Source: CAZPMT01 sp964587655
GTDB taxonomy: Bacteria > Hydrogenedentota > Hydrogenedentia > Hydrogenedentales > SLHB01
Direction: 5' to 3'
Length of the DNA stretch: 57,923 bases
Assembly (NCBI GenBank): GCA_964587655.1
Contig: CAZPMT010000021.1
Coordinates: 1-57,923, forward strand
Both the position numbers and the translations under genes were made by a program. Below the pieces are notes generated by a model that saw nothing but the letters and a program-made list of their open reading frames with translations, did no database searches and was not told the origin of the DNA. Each line of letters begins with the position of its first letter. The first letter of the stretch is position 1. This document shows, piece by piece, positions 31,298 through 40,369 of this stretch.

Positions 31298-32371
31298 ATG
31301 TCGACGCGGAAAACGACCCAGGACATATATCGCGAAGCGCTATTCATGATCTCTCCCGGGACGCCGCTCCGGGAGGCCATCGCATCCATCATTCAGGGGC
31401 GCAACGGCGGGCTGATCTGCATCGGCGATCCGAAACGGCTGTCCGAGCTTTCTGAGGGCGGCGTAAAGGTGGACGCGCCGTGCACGCCGCAACTCCTTTA
31501 CGAACTGTCCAAGATGGACGGCGCCATCATCCTGTCGAAAGACGGCGGCCGGGTTGCTTACGCGAATCGTTTTCTTAAACCCGACACGGCGATCCCGTCG
31601 AACGAGACCGGCACACGGCATCGTGCCGCGGAACGGCTGGCGAGGCAAGCCAAATGCGTCGTCATCGCCGTGTCCGAGCGTCGATCATCCGTCACGCTCT
31701 ACGTTCACAACCTCAAGCACGTCATGGACAGCATCGCGACGTTGCTCAACAAGGCCGGCCAGGCCATCCTGACGCTCGAGAAATACATCTACGTTCTCAA
31801 GGAAACCATGCAAGAACTTAGCGTGCGCGAGTTTCAGGACATGGTGACCATCTTCGACGTCTGCGGCGCGATCCAGCGATACGAAATGGTCGTTCGGATC
31901 GCACAGGAGGTCGAACCATACATCCTCGAACTCGGGACCGAAGGGCGTCTGATCTCCCTTCAGGTAAAGGAACTCATGCTGCCCGTGGAAGAAGCGGGGC
32001 TCGTCATCAGAGACTACTACCGCGAGAAACCAAGCGTCACGTACGAGCAGGTGATCGAGAGGATACGGGAGATCTCGCAACAAGACCTCCTCAACCTTGG
32101 CAGCATAAGCCAGGCGTTGGGATACGGTCCCAATCTCCGCTCGGTGGACGCCTACCTCTCGTCGCGCGGCTACCGCATACTCACAACCACCCACCGGCTG
32201 CCCACGCAGATCGTCGAGAACCTCGTCGAGCGATTTGGCTCCCTGAAACAGATCATCCGCGCGCCTCGCGACGACCTCGACATGGTCGAAGGGGTCGGCG
32301 AAGTCCTTGCCGAGCGTGTGCGCGTGAGCCTGGACCTGTTGCGCAACCAGTTGGCGCTCGACAGGAGGTAA
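31298..32371 (+). CDS. disA: DNA integrity scanning diadenylate cyclase DisA
   Basis: The 357-residue product has an N-terminal DAC domain with DGA (74-76) and the RHR motif (107-109 in TGTRHRAAE), which make c-di-AMP from two ATP. A helical linker follows, then a C-terminal HhH DNA-binding domain (around VENLVERFGSLKQI and MVEGVGEVLAERV). DisA scans DNA and slows c-di-AMP synthesis at recombination intermediates; RadA, encoded just upstream, is known to inhibit it. Its presence predicts c-di-AMP signalling in this organism. Confidence 0.95.
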   Translation: MSTRKTTQDIYREALFMISPGTPLREAIASIIQGRNGGLICIGDPKRLSELSEGGVKVDAPCTPQLLYELSKMDGAIILSKDGGRVAYANRFLKPDTAIPSNETGTRHRAAERLARQAKCVVIAVSERRSSVTLYVHNLKHVMDSIATLLNKAGQAILTLEKYIYVLKETMQELSVREFQDMVTIFDVCGAIQRYEMVVRIAQEVEPYILELGTEGRLISLQVKELMLPVEEAGLVIRDYYREKPSVTYEQVIERIREISQQDLLNLGSISQALGYGPNLRSVDAYLSSRGYRILTTTHRLPTQIVENLVERFGSLKQIIRAPRDDLDMVEGVGEVLAERVRVSLDLLRNQLALDRR

Positions 32372-32372
32372 C

Positions 32373-33182
32373 ATGCCCCGCGTTCTCGATTGCCAGATCG
32401 TGATGCGCCAGGAAGCCGCTCCGGGCCATTTCCGCATCGCCGTGAAAGCCCCCGAGATCGCCGGAGCCGCGCAGCCGGGCCAATTTGCGATGATTCAAGT
32501 TGCGGCGGGTATCCATCCCTTTCTGCGCAGGCCGATGAGCTTCGAGCGCATACTGCCGGACAGCTTGGTGTTCCTGTTCAAAGTCGAGGGCGAAGGGACT
32601 GGGCTTTTGGCGCAACACGCCGTCGGTCAGACCCTGTCAATCCATGGTCCGCTGGGCAACGGGTTCCCGCTGGACAGCCGTTTTTCGCGTCACATCCTCG
32701 TTGCGGGCGGTATCGGCGTGGCCCCGTTTCCCGCGCTGGCCGAGAGCTTGATCCGGAAATGCGGAAAAGCCCCCGAAGTGATCCTGGGCGCGCGGAACCG
32801 TGACCTCCTGTTGTGCGAACAGGACTTTCGCGAGATGGGCTGCACGGTGCACCTCGCCACTGATGACGGATCGTTCGGACACCATGGTTTCGCGCACGAG
32901 GTGCTCGAACAGCTTTGCCCCACGCCCGGAACCCGCGTCTATGCCTGCGGGCCGATGCCCATGACGAAGGCCGTATCAAAGGTGGCGGCCATCTTCGGCG
33001 TGGATTGCCAAGTCTCCCTCGAAGCGCAAATGGCCTGCGGCGACGGCGTATGCCTCGGGTGCGTCATCGAAACCGTCCGCGAGACCGAGGGGGAGAAAAT
33101 GATGCGCGTCTGCGCTGACGGCCCCGTGTTCGATGCCGCCCTGATCGATTGGGGCGCACACAATCTCGCTTACGACCTCTAA
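32373..33182 (+). CDS. pyrK: PyrK-like FAD/2Fe-2S electron-transfer protein
   Basis: The 269-residue product matches the dihydroorotate dehydrogenase electron-transfer subunit: FAD motif RRPMSF, NAD-binding GGIGVAP and CGPMPM, and a C-terminal 2Fe-2S cluster ligated by Cys222, 227, 230 and 247 (CGDGVCLGC...C). PyrK passes electrons from the PyrD flavin to NAD+. No pyrD is adjacent; it is the last gene after radA-disA, 1 bp from disA, so the operon couples it to them for unclear reasons. A related oxidoreductase subunit is the alternative. Confidence 0.85.
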   Translation: MPRVLDCQIVMRQEAAPGHFRIAVKAPEIAGAAQPGQFAMIQVAAGIHPFLRRPMSFERILPDSLVFLFKVEGEGTGLLAQHAVGQTLSIHGPLGNGFPLDSRFSRHILVAGGIGVAPFPALAESLIRKCGKAPEVILGARNRDLLLCEQDFREMGCTVHLATDDGSFGHHGFAHEVLEQLCPTPGTRVYACGPMPMTKAVSKVAAIFGVDCQVSLEAQMACGDGVCLGCVIETVRETEGEKMMRVCADGPVFDAALIDWGAHNLAYDL

Positions 33183-33297
33183 TGTCCTGAGCGGGAAATT
33201 GGTTTGTTTATTCCCAGTACATCATGTGTAGGGAAATTGGCGCTTTGTGGGACTTGGGAATAGGTTTGGCGTGGGTGAAAACAACGGAGAGGGCACA

Positions 33298-35493
33298 ATG
33301 TCAAGATCAAGAATCCGTGTAGTGTTGATGACCGCCGCCGCAGTCGCATGTTGTGTTGTGGCCAATGCGGCTGACCTTCCTGGTACGGGGGCCGATGTTG
33401 GAAAGACGGTCGTATATCGAGACACGTGGGGCGTCCCGCACATATACGCGCAGACGATCGAAGCGGGATTCTACGCGATGGGCTGGACGCAGGCGGAAGA
33501 TCGTCCGCAAGATCTGCTTAAGAACTTGCTGCGTGGGATGGGAGAGCTTGCGCGGGTTGAGGGGCCAAGTGCGCTGGAGAACGATCAAGTGGCGCGGCTC
33601 TGGGAATTGTATGATGGCACTAAGCGGATGGCGGATAAGATCCGGCCGGAAGTGCGCGCCCAAGTCCAGGCGTGTGCGCGGGGCATCAATGCGTATTATG
33701 CCGCGCATCCCAACGACGTGCCGGAATGGTGGGGCAACCGCCAGGTCGATGAATTCATGATTAGCGCGTTCAGCCGGCTATTCCTTCAGTCGTGGTCTTT
33801 TGACGACGGATTCGACGACCTGAAGCGGGGCGGAATCGAGCGCGGGTTTGAACGCGTGCAGCGAGGGTCTAATCAGTGGGCGGTGTCGCCAAGCAGGAGC
33901 GCCGTGAACGCCGCCATGCTGTGTATCGATCCGCATCTTGGCTGGCTGGGCGCGTCGCGATTCTGGGAGTTCCGCATCCACGCCGGCGAGTTGAACGGCA
34001 GCGGGTTTTCGTTGGCGGGCATGCCGTATATCGGGCTGGGCCACAACGAGAACGTGGCGTGGGCGATGACGACCGGCGGGCCGGACACCGCCGACGTGTA
34101 CGAGTTGACGATCAGCCCCGACGATCCGTCGAAGTACCTCTACGACGGTCAATGGTGTGAGATGACGTCGCGTGAGGTTACGATCGAGATCAAAGGCGGG
34201 AAGCCGGTCACCTTGAAGATCTGGTCGAGCCATCATGGTCCCGTCGTGGCGCGGAAAGATAACAAGGCATATGTCCTGAAATCGGCCTATGCCGACGCCG
34301 TGCAAGGCAACGAGGCGTGGTATGAGTTCAACTTGGCCAAAGACTATCAAGGCATCGTGGCGGGACTGGCCACGCAGCAAGTTTTCCCGCAGAATGTGAT
34401 GGTGGCTGATACTTCTGGCAACATTTACTACCAGCGGACGGGCCGTGTCCCGCGGCGTCCGGCCGGCTACGACTGGTCTCGTCCCGTGGACGGGTCGACC
34501 TCAGCCACCGAATGGCAAGGGCTCCACCCGGCGTCCGATCTTCTCCAAGTGCTGAACCCGCCTCAGGGCTACATGCAGAACTGCAATATCCCTCCAGATT
34601 CCATGATGGTCGACAGTCCTTTCTCATTGGAAAAGACCCTGCCGTATGTTTTCGCGGACTTGAGTCATAGTTCTCAGCGGGGCGGCTGGACCAATCAGCG
34701 CGGCGCGCGGGCCGTGGAGATGCTGAAAAACGATCCTTCGGTGACTATCGAGGAGGGCAAGGCTTATGTTACGGACACGCACGCATACGGCGTGGAGCGT
34801 TGGCTGGCGGTATTGAAAGACGCCCACCAGCAATTCGGCGATTCAGAGAAATCCAACGCGGACTATACCGCGGGAATAGCGGATGTTCTGGCTTGGAATG
34901 GAAACCTCGATGCGGGTTCCACGGGCGCGCTCAAGTACTACTATTGGCGCAGCCAGATCATTGCCGATCACGGCGATCAGGCCGAGAAGGTGGCGGATAA
35001 GATCGACTATTACCTGGCCGCGCTGGGCAAGCTGGCCCCGCCCGTGGAACTCAGTGACGGCGAGAAGCAGGCAGCCGTGAAAAGTTTCGCCGCGGCCATG
35101 ACGAAACTCAAAGCCGACCTTGGGTCTTTGGACAAAACCTATGGCGACGTGTTCCGCGTGGGCCGCGACGAGAAGTCCTGGCCATTGGGCGGAGGCGGCG
35201 ACGGAAACAAAGGGATGACCGCCTTCCGCAACATAGGCTTTGGCAGGGAGCGCCCGGACCATACGCGTTGGGGACAGAGTGGACAGACCTCGACCGAGCT
35301 TGTTGTCTTGACGAAACCGATCCAAAGCTGGACCTATGTACCGCTCGGACAAAGCGACCGGCCCGAATCTCCGCATTACACCGACCAGGCCGAAAAAACA
35401 TTCAGCCCGGCACAGCTCAAGTCCTCGTGGTGGACGCCCCAAGAACTGGCTGGCCACATCGAATCGCGGACCGTGCTCGATGAGGCCAGGTGA
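33298..35493 (+). CDS. Penicillin acylase family protein (Ntn hydrolase)
   Basis: The 731-residue precursor has a signal peptide (cleavage near ANAA, about residue 24). The autoprocessing site GSNQWAV places the N-terminal nucleophile at Ser191, and the later block MPYIGLGHNENVAWAMTTGG resembles the oxyanion region of penicillin and cephalosporin acylases. The enzyme would be cleaved into two chains in the periplasm and hydrolyse amides, possibly of acyl-homoserine lactones or N-acyl compounds; substrate is not readable. GGAGAGG lies seven bases before the ATG. It appears monocistronic. Confidence 0.9.
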   Translation: MSRSRIRVVLMTAAAVACCVVANAADLPGTGADVGKTVVYRDTWGVPHIYAQTIEAGFYAMGWTQAEDRPQDLLKNLLRGMGELARVEGPSALENDQVARLWELYDGTKRMADKIRPEVRAQVQACARGINAYYAAHPNDVPEWWGNRQVDEFMISAFSRLFLQSWSFDDGFDDLKRGGIERGFERVQRGSNQWAVSPSRSAVNAAMLCIDPHLGWLGASRFWEFRIHAGELNGSGFSLAGMPYIGLGHNENVAWAMTTGGPDTADVYELTISPDDPSKYLYDGQWCEMTSREVTIEIKGGKPVTLKIWSSHHGPVVARKDNKAYVLKSAYADAVQGNEAWYEFNLAKDYQGIVAGLATQQVFPQNVMVADTSGNIYYQRTGRVPRRPAGYDWSRPVDGSTSATEWQGLHPASDLLQVLNPPQGYMQNCNIPPDSMMVDSPFSLEKTLPYVFADLSHSSQRGGWTNQRGARAVEMLKNDPSVTIEEGKAYVTDTHAYGVERWLAVLKDAHQQFGDSEKSNADYTAGIADVLAWNGNLDAGSTGALKYYYWRSQIIADHGDQAEKVADKIDYYLAALGKLAPPVELSDGEKQAAVKSFAAAMTKLKADLGSLDKTYGDVFRVGRDEKSWPLGGGGDGNKGMTAFRNIGFGRERPDHTRWGQSGQTSTELVVLTKPIQSWTYVPLGQSDRPESPHYTDQAEKTFSPAQLKSSWWTPQELAGHIESRTVLDEAR

Positions 35494-35533
35494 TGAATCT
35501 CGGGATCAAGTGCCCAGGCTCGCGCTCTGCCGC

Positions 35534-36442
35534 CTATTCTAGTTTCTTTCTCGCCGGGCGCACTTCGTAGAGGCCTGGGTCCTCTCTCACGTGGCTGGGT
35601 GCCTCTATGGCTGCTCTCTCAAAGGAAAGGGTGGCTGTGGAGAACAGGTCGCTGTTCTCAGCCTTCAGATAGCGGGCCGCCATGCGACAGTACTCGGGAT
35701 CGATCTCGACGCCGATGCTGTTGCGCTCTGATCTGAGGGCAGCAACCATCGTTGTGCCGGAGCCGCAGAATGGGTCGAGCACTGTGTCGCCTGCAAATGA
35801 AAACATACGCACGAGGCGCGTAGCGAGTTCGAGAGGATAGGGCGCGGGATGGTGCTTCGTGGAGGCGCCGGTTATGTTCCAGATCTGCTGGAACCACCGA
35901 TTAAAATCCTCTTTTCTTATCTTGCTTGCCTCTCGCTGTGCCTCGGTCGGCTGCCGGTAGCCTCCCGGTTTCCGCTGCATGAGGATGAATTCCATATCGT
36001 TCTTGATAATCGCATTCGGTTCGTAGGGTTTGCCGAGGAACTTTGACCCGTTAGCGACTTCGTATGACGCATTCGCGATCTTGTGCCAGACTATCGGGTT
36101 GAGATTGTCGAAACCTATGCGCCGGCAGAGGACGCAGATATCCGCATGCAGCGGAAATACGAGATGCCGCCCGAAGTCGCGCCGCGCCACACAGACGTCA
36201 CCGACAACACAAACGAGCCGGCCACCGGGAACCAAGACGCGATAGATGTGCCGCCACACCTTCTCCAGTTCGTCCAGAAACGCTTCGTAGTCCTGAATGT
36301 GCCCGAGTTGGTCTGGATTCTCGTTATATCGCTTGAGATTCCAGTAGGGTGGCGACGTGACCACAAGATGCACGGACGAGTCGTCAAGAAATGACAGGTC
36401 GCGCGCGTCTCCGTTGATCAACCTATGAGTAGTTGGTTCCAT
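35534..36442 (-). CDS. DNA methyltransferase of a type II restriction-modification system
   Basis: The 302-residue product has the motif TSPPYW near the N-terminus and DPFCGSGTT near the C-terminus, the motif order of beta-type N4-cytosine/N6-adenine methyltransferases. GAGGGC precedes the ATG at 36442; an in-frame extension to 36616 lies over the endonuclease gene and is rejected. Its start is five bases beyond the stop of the upstream endonuclease gene. It would protect the sites cut by that enzyme, presumably CTCGAG. Confidence 0.88.
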   Translation of the reverse strand: MEPTTHRLINGDARDLSFLDDSSVHLVVTSPPYWNLKRYNENPDQLGHIQDYEAFLDELEKVWRHIYRVLVPGGRLVCVVGDVCVARRDFGRHLVFPLHADICVLCRRIGFDNLNPIVWHKIANASYEVANGSKFLGKPYEPNAIIKNDMEFILMQRKPGGYRQPTEAQREASKIRKEDFNRWFQQIWNITGASTKHHPAPYPLELATRLVRMFSFAGDTVLDPFCGSGTTMVAALRSERNSIGVEIDPEYCRMAARYLKAENSDLFSTATLSFERAAIEAPSHVREDPGLYEVRPARKKLE

Positions 36443-36446
36443 GCCC

Positions 36447-37178
36447 TCACATAGTAGCCGCCAGATGGCCAAGAAGGACTCTGGCGAAGCGTTCAACAGA
36501 CACGTCGTCCGCTGGTGTTGTGAATTCACCTCTGATGCCATTATCGGCAGATGACGTGATGAATGCCGAGGCGGTGTAGTGACGCTCAAGGACGAGCTTT
36601 CGGCAGAAGAGTTCATATCGCCGGGTGTAAGACGCGTTGACGAACTCGGGGAACACTTTGAAGTGTGGCTCCTGCACCTTCACCGGGCGATTCGAGGCGT
36701 CGCAGTTCTCCAACATGAAGAAGAAGCCGAGAAATGGTTGCGGGCTTGCCTGATAAGCGTGCTCCCGATAGGCGGTCCACAGGTCAAGAGCGCTTCCTAT
36801 CGCCTCTTCGGTTCGATTGTTGAAGTTGTTGCCGAAGGAAGAGCCCGCTTGCGACTTGGCCTCAATGCAGGCGATGAGAGTCTTCTCTCTTACGACAAGG
36901 AGGTCCCATTCCTTGGTTGGCCTGAAGAAACCAGGCAATTCAACAGCCTTCTTTCTGAAGATGAATTGATCTGATATACCAGCCGATACGATGAGGCTAG
37001 AGAGAAGGTCGATGAACCCATCCATCTGTGCGCCGCCGGTCACTGCGCTGCGCAGACCTTGATCGGCCTTTCCACTTCGCGCTTGGCTTCTTCGCTGCGC
37101 CGCCCGCGTTTGCCAGTAATGGGCTACGGCTTTCCCAGTGCGGAGGTCCAAGTTCTGCAAGAGGTCGTTCTCTATCAT
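36447..37178 (-). CDS. XhoI/PaeR7I-family type II restriction endonuclease
   Basis: The 243-residue product matches the XhoI/PaeR7I family: DQGLRSAVTGGAQMDGF, LPGFFRPTKEWDLLVV and IEAKSQAGSSFGNNFNNR, with the catalytic acidic/Glu-x-Lys region in the last block. PaeR7I and XhoI cut CTCGAG, so the same or a close target is expected. The gene precedes its methyltransferase on the minus strand. Both genes look lower in G+C than the neighbourhood, in line with horizontal transfer. Confidence 0.88.
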   Translation of the reverse strand: MIENDLLQNLDLRTGKAVAHYWQTRAAQRRSQARSGKADQGLRSAVTGGAQMDGFIDLLSSLIVSAGISDQFIFRKKAVELPGFFRPTKEWDLLVVREKTLIACIEAKSQAGSSFGNNFNNRTEEAIGSALDLWTAYREHAYQASPQPFLGFFFMLENCDASNRPVKVQEPHFKVFPEFVNASYTRRYELFCRKLVLERHYTASAFITSSADNGIRGEFTTPADDVSVERFARVLLGHLAATM

Positions 37179-37329
37179 GCTCCGTCTTTACCATATCCTA
37201 GTGTGTTTTTCAATTGCCGCGTGCGAACAGCGATGAAGGCGCAACACGCAGACTGATCCATCCCTCTCTTCCTGCTGTGCCGCAGCCCTGTCTTTGCGGA
37301 CGGTGACGCGGAGCAAAGGCGAATCACGA

Positions 37330-38577
37330 TCACTTCGCGTATAGGATTTCGCCGCCGCGGCCTTGGGCGATTAGCGAGACGTAGGTGTCGAGTTCTTTTT
37401 GGATGGCCGGGTCGGTGAGATCGAGGGTTTTCCGGCGTTCGGCGGCCATGTAGGCGGCTTGGCAGAGTTTCGTGATCTCGAGGCCGTACTCCCAGTTGAG
37501 AAGGGCGTCTTTGCCTTGGCTGAAGGCTTTGCAGGCGTCGATGATTTCGTCGGTGTAGCCGTAGAGGTCGGCTTCGTTGGGTTCGACGGGGAGGAGTCCG
37601 CGGGACGCCGTGGATTTTTCGAGGGCCATCTCGATGTTGGACGCGGCGTCGGCCGCGTCGTCGCCGATGAAGATGTTGAGCGGGGTTTGGAGCGTGTTCA
37701 TCTCGAATGCGTAGCCGGGGCCGAGGGCGTCCATGAAGAGGCGCATGCCCTGTTTGTCGTACATCCACGAGCTTGTGAATTGCGCCTTGACGATCTGACC
37801 CGTCTCGGGATTGCGGAAGGTAACCATGCCCGTACAGAAATCCTCGGCGGGTGTCTTGGCGTAGTCGACGCCCATGCGCTTCTTGAGGCGTTCGCGCCAT
37901 ACCGGCAGGCCCCATTTCAAGAGGGCGGTCTCGGCGCTGACGGAGGTGGGCTCGAGGAAGGTGACAGGTTTGCCGACGGGCGTCAGCACGTACCACGCTG
38001 CGGCGATACAGTGGCACGCCATATCGGAAAGCACGCCGCCGCCCTGCTTCGTGGGATCCCAGAACCAGCCTTCGTGCGGGCCGGAGTGTTCTTCGGAACC
38101 GCGCGCGAGGGCGAACGGCCCCATGGCCCTCTGCTGGGGTTCGAGCTGCTTGAGTTGGGCGTTCATGCTCTTCATGTGGATCTGGTTTTCGAAGTATGAG
38201 GTGGGGAGTTTCATTTCTTTCGCGAGCGCAACGAGGCGTTTGGCTTCGGCTACGGTGCGTCCGAGGGGTTTTTCGCAGATGACGCCCTTCAGGGGCGCGC
38301 CGGCCTTCACGGCGTCGCGAATCTGCTCGGCGATCTCGATGCGGGCGAAGTTCGGCGCGAAAATGGCGGCGGCGTCGCAGTGGTTGCAGAGTTCCGCGAC
38401 GCTCTTGCAGACTTTGCAGTCGCCGAGGCCGTTCGTTCGTGCGTGATCGGCGAGTTCCTCGGCGCCTTTCAGGGCATAGACCGCGGATAAGTCGACGTTG
38501 CGGACGAATTGCAGAGCCTTTGCCTGAAACTTAGCGATAAAGCCCGCGCCAATGAACCCAAGCTTGAAGTCTTTCAT
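37330..38577 (-). CDS. Gfo/Idh/MocA family oxidoreductase
   Basis: The 415-residue product has the Rossmann start LGFIGAGFIAKFQ, the catalytic EKP motif (VICEKPLGRTV) and a histidine-bearing LSDMACHCIAAAW in the C-terminal domain, as in NAD(P)-dependent sugar dehydrogenases of this family. It has no signal peptide and is cytoplasmic. The ATG has AAAGGAA upstream. The 151-bp spacer to the restriction endonuclease gene (37179-37329) contains no recognisable gene. Confidence 0.9.
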   Translation of the reverse strand: MKDFKLGFIGAGFIAKFQAKALQFVRNVDLSAVYALKGAEELADHARTNGLGDCKVCKSVAELCNHCDAAAIFAPNFARIEIAEQIRDAVKAGAPLKGVICEKPLGRTVAEAKRLVALAKEMKLPTSYFENQIHMKSMNAQLKQLEPQQRAMGPFALARGSEEHSGPHEGWFWDPTKQGGGVLSDMACHCIAAAWYVLTPVGKPVTFLEPTSVSAETALLKWGLPVWRERLKKRMGVDYAKTPAEDFCTGMVTFRNPETGQIVKAQFTSSWMYDKQGMRLFMDALGPGYAFEMNTLQTPLNIFIGDDAADAASNIEMALEKSTASRGLLPVEPNEADLYGYTDEIIDACKAFSQGKDALLNWEYGLEITKLCQAAYMAAERRKTLDLTDPAIQKELDTYVSLIAQGRGGEILYAK

Positions 38578-38605
38578 GTGTATGTTTCCTTTCCCACCTG
38601 AATCA

Positions 38606-38690
38606 CGTCATTCCCGCGAAGGCGGGAATCCAGAACACACACGCCGCCCCGGGACCTTCGCACTGGATTCCCGCCTTCGCGGGAATGACG
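38606..38690. repeat. Perfect 28-bp inverted pair of palindromic interspersed repeats
   Basis: Copy 1 (38606-38633) and copy 2 (38663-38690) are exact reverse complements, separated by 29 bp, giving a 28-bp perfect stem. Same family as the repeats at 2.2-2.7 kb and 49.4 kb. The rest of the 38578-38903 gap holds only low-complexity sequence of the GCTATCAGTTGTCAGC type (about 38812-38827) and no gene. Confidence 0.9.
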
Positions 38691-38903
38691 CAACGTTTTG
38701 CGACGACATTTCTTCACAAGCCCTCAGCTACCATTTGCCAGCCGTCTGACCGCTGGTGGCCTGCGCAATTATAGGAAAGCGTGCGGCGGTACTCAAACCG
38801 GAGTTCTCGGCTATCAGTTGTCAGCTATCCAACCGCCCACCGCTGATGACTGACGGTCTTTACCAGCTTGATTCTCCCGACCGCATGTTGTATCTTCCTG
38901 CTC

Positions 38904-40265
38904 ATGCAAAAAGAGAAGAAGACGCGAGGTTGTTTTCGCACTGTTCTGCGATGGGGGTTCCGGCTGTTCGCTGTAATTGTGTTGCTGGCAGCCCTCGTTC
39001 TAGTTATCCGTTTTCACGAGGCGCTATACAACCGGTTTGTTCTGTTTCCGCGACAGGCGGCGGCGTGCAAGGCCATCGAGTCGGCGCGGCAGAAAGTGCC
39101 TCTGGACGCCGGATGGAATGAGTACCGTGGGGTGATGCATGCGCATTCGGAGCTCTCGCATGACTCAAAAGTCCCGTTCCCGGAGATTGTTGCGGCCCTT
39201 CACAAAACGGACTGTGACTTCATCTTCATGACGGACCACGCCGATGAAGGCAAGGCTGATTATTCCAAGCAGTGGAAGGGCGTGCACGACGGCGTCCTGT
39301 TCGTGCGCGGGTTCGAGATGCAGTCCGGGTTCATGCCGTGGGGTTTGCCGGATGACACCGTGCTTGATACGAAAGAAGATCCGCGCGCCATGGCGCAGAA
39401 GATCGCGGCATTGGGCGGGGTCATCTTCTACGCGCACTGCGAGGACGAGCGGATTTGGGATTTGCCCGAACTGACGGGAATGGAGATCTACAACATCCAC
39501 GTCGACTTCGCGGACGAGAATATGAAGGAGTTCATGCCGAATATCGTCCTGTCGCTGTGGTCTTATCCGGAGCAGGTGTTTCACTTGATGTTCGATCGGC
39601 CCACGGCGTTTCTGCGGAAGTGGGACGAGCTTAACGTGTCGCGGCGCATCACTGGTATCGCCGCGAACGACGCGCACCAGAACGTGGGCGTATTGGGCTT
39701 CTACACGGGCGGCGATACGCTCCGTCTCACCGACACGGGGCATCCCGGCGAGACATCGAAGGAGTTCAAGCTGAACTTTTTCACGCGGCTGCTCGTGCGC
39801 GCGCTATGGGGGCCGCTCACGCCGGACAAGCAATTGTTCCGTGTGGACCTCGATAGCTACGAGCGTAGCGCGCATTTCGTAAACACGCACATACTGGCGC
39901 GTGAGTGCACGGAGCCGGCCTTGTTGGATGCGTTGCGGCAGGGACGGGTTTTTGTGGCGTTCAACATGCTGGCGGATGCAAAGGGTTTCGTCTACCTGGC
40001 GCAAGGGCGCGAGAAGCGCGTCGTGATGGGCGAGTCCATCCCGTTTGAACCGGACCTTACGCTTCGGATTGCGTCGCCGCATGCGTGCCGGTTCACGATT
40101 CTTAGGCAAGGGACTCAAGTGGCCCAGCTTACTGGAAACACGTTCGACTGGAAGGTTCCGGAACCGGGCAAGTATCGCGTCGAGGCCGAACTCGACATCC
40201 TCGGGCAGTGGACGCCTTGGGTGTACACCAACCCGATTGAAGTCACGGCGGGCAGCAACAGCTAA
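38904..40265 (+). CDS. Membrane-anchored PHP-domain phosphoesterase-like protein
   Basis: The 453-residue product has one N-terminal membrane helix (about 20-38), then a PHP metallohydrolase domain: GVMHAHSELSHDSKV, FIFMTDHADEG, FYAHCEDERIW and GIAANDAHQN supply metal-binding His and Asp residues. The C-terminal ~150 residues are beta-rich and probably form a small sandwich. PHP proteins hydrolyse phosphoesters; an extracytoplasmic, membrane-tethered location is unusual for them. Start ATG at 38904 is favoured over a TTG at 38868, but no strong ribosome site is visible. Confidence 0.82.
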   Translation: MQKEKKTRGCFRTVLRWGFRLFAVIVLLAALVLVIRFHEALYNRFVLFPRQAAACKAIESARQKVPLDAGWNEYRGVMHAHSELSHDSKVPFPEIVAALHKTDCDFIFMTDHADEGKADYSKQWKGVHDGVLFVRGFEMQSGFMPWGLPDDTVLDTKEDPRAMAQKIAALGGVIFYAHCEDERIWDLPELTGMEIYNIHVDFADENMKEFMPNIVLSLWSYPEQVFHLMFDRPTAFLRKWDELNVSRRITGIAANDAHQNVGVLGFYTGGDTLRLTDTGHPGETSKEFKLNFFTRLLVRALWGPLTPDKQLFRVDLDSYERSAHFVNTHILARECTEPALLDALRQGRVFVAFNMLADAKGFVYLAQGREKRVVMGESIPFEPDLTLRIASPHACRFTILRQGTQVAQLTGNTFDWKVPEPGKYRVEAELDILGQWTPWVYTNPIEVTAGSNS

Positions 40266-40369
40266 GGCGGAGGTGGTGTAATCAGCCATGTTGACCCGAG
40301 CGTACGAACGGGGTAAAGTATTGACACGGTGGGAGAAATGTGTCAGCGTCCGGATGGAGGTAGGGTTTA

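Noticed and set aside
35534..36616. Longer form of the DNA methyltransferase
   Set aside because: The extra 58 codons lie over the endonuclease gene and precede a good ribosome site at the ATG at 36442.
40321..40343. Promoter of the metallophosphoesterase gene from a TTGACA at 40321
   Set aside because: No hexamer resembling a -10 box lies 16-18 bp downstream.
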